DNA from: Candidatus Electrothrix communis
GTDB taxonomy: Bacteria; Desulfobacterota; Desulfobulbia; Desulfobulbales; Desulfobulbaceae
DNA length: 64,000 nucleotides
Direction of reading: 5' to 3'
Assembly: GCA_030644725.1 (NCBI GenBank)
Contig: CP130629.1
Location: 62,001-126,000 of the forward strand
Part shown: positions 59,868-64,000 of the stretch, one piece after another
Layout: each line of letters begins with the position of its first letter
Numbering within the stretch: the stretch's first letter is position 1
The notes under the pieces: model-generated
What the model was told of the DNA's origin: nothing
Seen by the model: only the letters and a program-made list of their open reading frames with translations
The model's database searches: none
Translations under genes and position numbers: made by a program

Positions 59868-62800
59868 TTGATTATTCACCGTTGCGGAAAAGTGAAGTTG
59901 CGCAGTCATGTTCTGCTGTTGTGGACATGTCTGACCTGTATTCTTCTGGCGACAATTTATTTCGTGTTCACCCAGCTCATTTATCGCCATTATCAGGAGC
60001 AGGCCCGTGAGCGGATTGAGCAGGGAATTATTACTTTGGAGCAAAGGCTGAAACAGGGGGCGGGGGATCTGGCTCAGGGCTTTCTTGTGGAACGGGTCAC
60101 TTCTGAACTCTTGGACCGCATTGCCCATGAGAGCGGGTGTGATATTTATCTGTATGCGGTCTCAGCAGGCCCAGCAGGCTCTGTAAATTTTGTGGATTCT
60201 GGGGGCTTGCAAATACTTGCGAGCAGCCTTGCCACCGGTAGTCCGCCCTTATCTACGAATGATTATTCGATGGACGATTTGCCGGTATTGGGCACCGGGG
60301 TTGGGTATGGGCAATGGAAGGTTCGACAGATCAGTGATGAAAACAATATCATTTACGGAGCACGGCTTCTTTTGCAGGAAAAGGGGCAGGGAAAGGAGCA
60401 TGCCGCGCTGCTCTTTGTCCAGTCGCTCGATTTTGCCCATCAGGGTGTCGCTATGCTCGGAGAAACCCTGGTTCTTGTTTTTGTTATAGTCTTCCTGTTG
60501 TTTCTTCCTGTTGCGGCGTTTTTTGTTCGCTTTTCCGTGACTCGCCCTGTGGAGCGCCTGATAGCCGCGATGAGCGCGTTTGATACGAGACAAAATCCGC
60601 CGCTTGATGAAGAAATGGGCACGGTTGAGTTTTCTTCCCTGGCCTCTTCGTTTAACCGGATGGTGAGGGTGTTGCGCCATCATGATCAACAGGTTAACAT
60701 CCTGTCCACAGCGATTGAACAGAGTCCTGCTGCTGTTGTGATTACAGACCTTGAAGGGAGGATTGAATATGTTAATTCCGGGATGGAGCATTTGACCGGT
60801 TACACGGCTGAGGAGTTGAAAGGTCGTTCGACCAGTATTTTTCAATCAGGAGAGACTCCTGATGAAAAATATGACGAGCTTTGGCGGACTGTTACCAGCG
60901 GTATGGTCTGGAAGGGTGAGTTGCTCAATAAAAGGAAAGACGGTGCCTTGTCTTGGGAATCAGTTGTTGTTGCCCCTATTTTCACGGAAGATTCAGTGAT
61001 TATTAAATTTGTCGCTATTAAAGAGGATATCGCGGAGCGTAAACAGACGCAAGAACTGTTGCGACAGAGCGAAAGGCGGTATCGCCAGACCTTTGAAACA
61101 AATATGGCGGTGAAACTGATTATCGATCCAACAGACGGTGCTATTGTCGAGGCCAATCAGGCTGCCGCCTCTTATTATGGGTATTCGGCGGACCGGCTTG
61201 CCGCTATGCGGATAACTGATATTAATCAGTTTGCTCCCGAAGAGGTGCGGGCGGAAATGGTCAGGGCTGAGCAGGAAGAACGGCTATATTTTAACTTTCG
61301 TCATAAATTGGCTTCAGGAGAAGTACGTGATGTGGAGGTGTATTCTGGCCCCCTGCAAAGCGGGGAGCGAACATTGCTCTACTCTATTATTCATGATATT
61401 ACAGATCGCAAGCAGGCGGAAAAAGCACAAAAGCAGGCGGAACGGCAGCTTATTGCAGCAAAAGAACAGGCTGAATCCGCCAATCGTGCCAAATCTGTTT
61501 TTTTGGCCAATATAACCCATGAGTTGCGAACCCCTTTAAATGCGGTTCTCGGGTATGCACAGCTTCTCGGCGCTGATAACACCTTAACCTCAAAGCAGCT
61601 GAACAACGTGCAGATTATCAGGAATTCCGGCGAATACCTGTTGATGCTTATTAATGATATCCTTGATTTTTCAAAAATAGAGTCAGGAAAAATAGAACTC
61701 GTCCCTCGAGTGTTCAGGTTACCTGGTTTTTTCTCCGGAATAGTGGATGTTTTTAGGGCAGAGGCAGGATTTAAAGGAATAACTCTGCAATACCGGGAAG
61801 ACCCTCAACAACCGACATTTGTGCAGGCCGACGAATTACGGATGCGCCAGGTTATTTTTAACCTGCTCTCGAATGCGATAAAGTTTACCCCTGAAGGAGG
61901 GTATTGTTTTCTGCACTCTGAGGTGAAAAAACAGGGAGAGAAGAAAGCCTTTGTAACGATTACGGTGGAGGATAACGGACCTGGTATTCTTCAGGCAATG
62001 CAGGAGGAAATTTTTGAGCCCTTCAGGCAGAGTGGGGAACGTTTGCAGTACTCGGAAGGAACCGGGCTCGGCCTTGCCATCAGTTGTGAACTGGTTCGTC
62101 TCATGGGGGGAGAACTTCACGTGAAGAGCCCTCTTGATCCGCATTATCAGCAGGGTGAGGAGTTTGAGGAATCGGGAAGTCGTTTTTTCTTCACGATCCC
62201 AGTAGAGATCATAGATCGGAGCGGAATGGCTCTTGAAAATCAGCATGTTGTTACCGGGTATACTGTTATTCAAGGAGGTACACCCAAAAAAATTCTGATT
62301 GTCTCCGGGAGCACCTCACATCAGGCAGTTTTGGGGAATATCCTTTCTCCGTTGGGATTCCAGGTAGAGGGGGTGGCAAGTAAAGACATGCTGGCTGACA
62401 TGTTAGCTGAGATGTCGGAACAGTTACGGCCCGATGCGATTATGGCCGTCCTGCCCACAGCAGAATGTGAAGAGCTGACTGTCCTACAGAAAATAAAAGA
62501 GCAGGGGGAAATGAAACTCTTGCCGGTGATCGCCCTTGCCGATGAAGCGGTTTTTTCCGCTTTAGAAGAAAATCAACAGGGATATCTCTACACAGCCCAT
62601 GTTGTTAAGCCATTTTCCGGCTATGATCTACTCTCTGTCCTTGCGGGACACCTCCCCATAGCACTGGTATATGATAATGATGATAACGATAGAGAGGTAG
62701 CCGAGGGTGAGTTTGTGGCCATGGTTATACCTCCTCCAGATGAAGAACTGGAGGCATTGCTCTTCAAGGTTCAGCAGGGTGATGTGGCCGGGATTAACCG

Positions 62801-62933
62801 ACAGGTTTCCTCCTTATTGTCGATGGATTCAGGGAAGTATAAGGAGTTTGCCATGCGGGTTAAGCTGCTTGTAGAAGATTTTCAACTGAATATGATCGCC
62901 GATTTAGTCAAACGATACGGAAGTTTTTCATGA
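59868..62933 (+). CDS. Membrane sensor histidine kinase with PAS domains and pseudo-receiver
   Basis: 1021 residues from a TTG start (AGGAGA 9 nt upstream). TM1 is LLWTCLTCILLATIYFVF; a periplasmic sensor region (~45-195); TM2 is LVLVFVIVFLLFLPVAAFFV, then HAMP. Two PAS domains follow (SPAAVVITDLEGRIEYVNSG; ETNMAVKLIIDPTDGAIVEA). The HisKA motif is NITHELRTPLNAV (His551). The HATPase has VIFNLLSNAIKFTPEGG, EDNGPGI and GTGLGLAIS. The C-terminus (~800-930) is receiver-like (KKILIVSGSTSHQAVLGNIL) but lacks the phospho-acceptor Asp, which reads VLPTAE. Its stop overlaps the next gene (ATGA), so the response regulator is the likely partner. Confidence 0.9.
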   Translation: MIIHRCGKVKLRSHVLLLWTCLTCILLATIYFVFTQLIYRHYQEQARERIEQGIITLEQRLKQGAGDLAQGFLVERVTSELLDRIAHESGCDIYLYAVSAGPAGSVNFVDSGGLQILASSLATGSPPLSTNDYSMDDLPVLGTGVGYGQWKVRQISDENNIIYGARLLLQEKGQGKEHAALLFVQSLDFAHQGVAMLGETLVLVFVIVFLLFLPVAAFFVRFSVTRPVERLIAAMSAFDTRQNPPLDEEMGTVEFSSLASSFNRMVRVLRHHDQQVNILSTAIEQSPAAVVITDLEGRIEYVNSGMEHLTGYTAEELKGRSTSIFQSGETPDEKYDELWRTVTSGMVWKGELLNKRKDGALSWESVVVAPIFTEDSVIIKFVAIKEDIAERKQTQELLRQSERRYRQTFETNMAVKLIIDPTDGAIVEANQAAASYYGYSADRLAAMRITDINQFAPEEVRAEMVRAEQEERLYFNFRHKLASGEVRDVEVYSGPLQSGERTLLYSIIHDITDRKQAEKAQKQAERQLIAAKEQAESANRAKSVFLANITHELRTPLNAVLGYAQLLGADNTLTSKQLNNVQIIRNSGEYLLMLINDILDFSKIESGKIELVPRVFRLPGFFSGIVDVFRAEAGFKGITLQYREDPQQPTFVQADELRMRQVIFNLLSNAIKFTPEGGYCFLHSEVKKQGEKKAFVTITVEDNGPGILQAMQEEIFEPFRQSGERLQYSEGTGLGLAISCELVRLMGGELHVKSPLDPHYQQGEEFEESGSRFFFTIPVEIIDRSGMALENQHVVTGYTVIQGGTPKKILIVSGSTSHQAVLGNILSPLGFQVEGVASKDMLADMLAEMSEQLRPDAIMAVLPTAECEELTVLQKIKEQGEMKLLPVIALADEAVFSALEENQQGYLYTAHVVKPFSGYDLLSVLAGHLPIALVYDNDDNDREVAEGEFVAMVIPPPDEELEALLFKVQQGDVAGINRQVSSLLSMDSGKYKEFAMRVKLLVEDFQLNMIADLVKRYGSFS

Positions 62934-64000
62934 GCCATCAGAAAAAAGATATCATTCTGATCGTAGACGATCAGCCTATTAACCTTAAGATTCTACTCTC
63001 TTTTTTGCAGGAGCAGGATTTTGAGCTTCGTATATTGCAGAGCGGTGTTCAGGCTCTTGCTCTGTTACAGGAGACTCTTCCTGATATTATCCTGCTTGAC
63101 GTGATGATGCCGGAACTGGATGGCTTTGAGACCTGTCGCAGGATTAAAGCCGATGAGCGGCTTGTTGATATCCCGGTTATTTTTATGACCGCCCTTGATA
63201 CTGTGGAAGATAAGGTGACCGGTTTTAAAGCCGGTGGTGTTGATTACATCACGAAGCCCTTTCAGCAGATAGAGGTTTTGATTCGTATCAATACCCATAT
63301 TAATCTGCGCAAAAAAGCCTTAAAACTCAAGGAGACCCAGGGGGAACTCCTTCTTCAGAAAAATAAGCTGGAGGCCCTGATCAATTCAATTCCGGATCCC
63401 ATCTATATCAAAGATGTGAACAATAAATATATTGGTTGTAATCGGGCATTTGAAGAAATAGCAGGGAAGCCGGAGCAGGAGATTATCGGGAGAGAAGACC
63501 ATGCTGTTTTTTCTTCAGAAGTTGCTGCTTCTTTCAAAACAAAGGATCAGGAAATGCTTTCCTTGGGCCAAGCAAAACGGACCGAGGAGCTAATTATCGC
63601 CCCTAACGGAGAAAAGCTGTTTTTTGATATTCGGAAAACGCCCTATATTGGGCCTGATGGTAACTTGCTCGGCCTGATAGGGATTTTTCGTAATATTAAC
63701 GAGCTGAAGAAGGCGCAGCAGGAGGCAGAAGAGGAGCGGGAGCGGCTCAGTGTAACCTTGCAGTCTATTGGTGACGGGGTTATAACCACGGATGTGCATG
63801 GAAAAACAGTGTTTATCAATAGGGCTGCTGAGCAGCTAACAGGCTGGGAAAATGTCGATGCCGTCGGGAAAGCTTCAGATGAGATATTTAGAATTTTTGA
63901 CGAAAAAACAGGTGAGAAAGCTCCCTGCCCGGTTGCGAGAATTTTACGGGCCGGGAAGCGATTGGCCCTGTCCCGGGATGCTGTTTTGCAACCTAAAGAT
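62930..64000 (+). CDS. Response regulator with PAS domains, partial at the window edge
   Basis: The frame is open from ATG 62930 to the window end (357 residues seen). Residues 1-125 form a full receiver with LIVDDQPINLKILL, phospho-acceptor Asp57 in DIILLDVMMPELDGFE, and the Lys in YITKPFQQIEV. A coiled coil (LKETQGELLLQKNKLEALIN) leads to a PAS domain (SIPDPIYIKDVNNKYIGCNR) and then a second PAS (SIGDGVITTDVHGKTVFINR). The output (kinase, GGDEF or other) is beyond the window. The ATGA overlap with the kinase gene indicates a paired system. Confidence 0.9.
   Translation, partial: MSHQKKDIILIVDDQPINLKILLSFLQEQDFELRILQSGVQALALLQETLPDIILLDVMMPELDGFETCRRIKADERLVDIPVIFMTALDTVEDKVTGFKAGGVDYITKPFQQIEVLIRINTHINLRKKALKLKETQGELLLQKNKLEALINSIPDPIYIKDVNNKYIGCNRAFEEIAGKPEQEIIGREDHAVFSSEVAASFKTKDQEMLSLGQAKRTEELIIAPNGEKLFFDIRKTPYIGPDGNLLGLIGIFRNINELKKAQQEAEEERERLSVTLQSIGDGVITTDVHGKTVFINRAAEQLTGWENVDAVGKASDEIFRIFDEKTGEKAPCPVARILRAGKRLALSRDAVLQPKD

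Noticed and set aside
1-64000. CRISPR arrays, tRNA and rRNA genes
   Set aside because: I saw no regularly spaced identical repeats of 25-40 bp, no cloverleaf with a TTCGANTC arm, and no rRNA core motifs. A tRNAscan or CRISPR finder run would settle this.

Overview
The window looks like a chromosomal segment of a Gram-negative bacterium. It carries outer-membrane systems (Tol and Lol genes), a sigma-54 regulator with a textbook -24/-12 promoter, two-component and bacteriohemerythrin genes, many radical-SAM and TPR proteins, and several families of short palindromic repeats. The mix suggests a Desulfobacterota lineage, perhaps Desulfobulbales or cable-bacteria-like, but no rRNA or other decisive marker is present, so the assignment is tentative.

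Layout. 0-4.8 kb is accessory: the end of an IS66-type transposase, an RHS C-terminal fragment with a caspase/DUF4347-like tip, two small secreted proteins (immunity candidates) and a secreted S1 protease, interspersed with two copies of a 40-bp palindromic repeat. A radical-SAM gene follows. 5.9-10 kb (minus strand) is an AT-rich DUF4956 / CotH-kinase / VTC-polymerase cluster. 10.07-10.67 kb holds an ORF-less group II intron ending at domains V and VI. 10.7-12.8 kb is an NtrC-type regulator divergent from a small zinc-ribbon operon, with three inverted repeats and a sigma-54 promoter between them. 13-24 kb carries a BLUF photoreceptor, WrbA, a second radical-SAM protein, hemerythrin, a TPR-methyltransferase fusion, a coiled-coil protein, a large secreted metalloprotease with CARDB domains, and a thioredoxin-reductase-like enzyme.

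24.5-35.8 kb is mainly core: tolQ-tolR-tolA-tolB-cpoB-like (no pal in the window), tlyA, an SH3-domain protein, a secreted pentapeptide-repeat protein, rpsT, trpE and trpG. 35.9-41.1 kb is accessory: an Rpn-type nuclease gene and its broken tandem copy, then a GHKL-ATPase/PD-(D/E)XK nuclease fusion paired with an ABC-type AAA ATPase (candidate defence operon). 41.1-47.8 kb is core: lolC/E, lolD, lon, ftsY and a TerB-DnaJ gene.

47.8-53.9 kb is a second accessory island. It contains a HEPN gene translationally coupled to a double P-loop NTPase, a decayed second copy of the 3' end of the djlA-like gene, a KAP NTPase and toxin-antitoxin remnants. The HEPN/NTPase pair lies between the intact djlA-like gene and the duplicated djlA tail, which suggests an insertion with target duplication. 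53.9-64 kb returns to core functions: a CNB-DUF4388 protein, Smr, a Rel/SpoT homologue with a damaged hydrolase motif, proS, and a sensor kinase coupled to a response regulator that runs off the window.

The strongest candidates for undescribed biology are the HEPN-NTPase module flanked by djlA tails, the GHKL/nuclease plus AAA pair, the RHS caspase-like tip with its neighbour, and the complete but uncharacterised sigma-54 circuit. All family assignments were made by reading motifs, without database searches.
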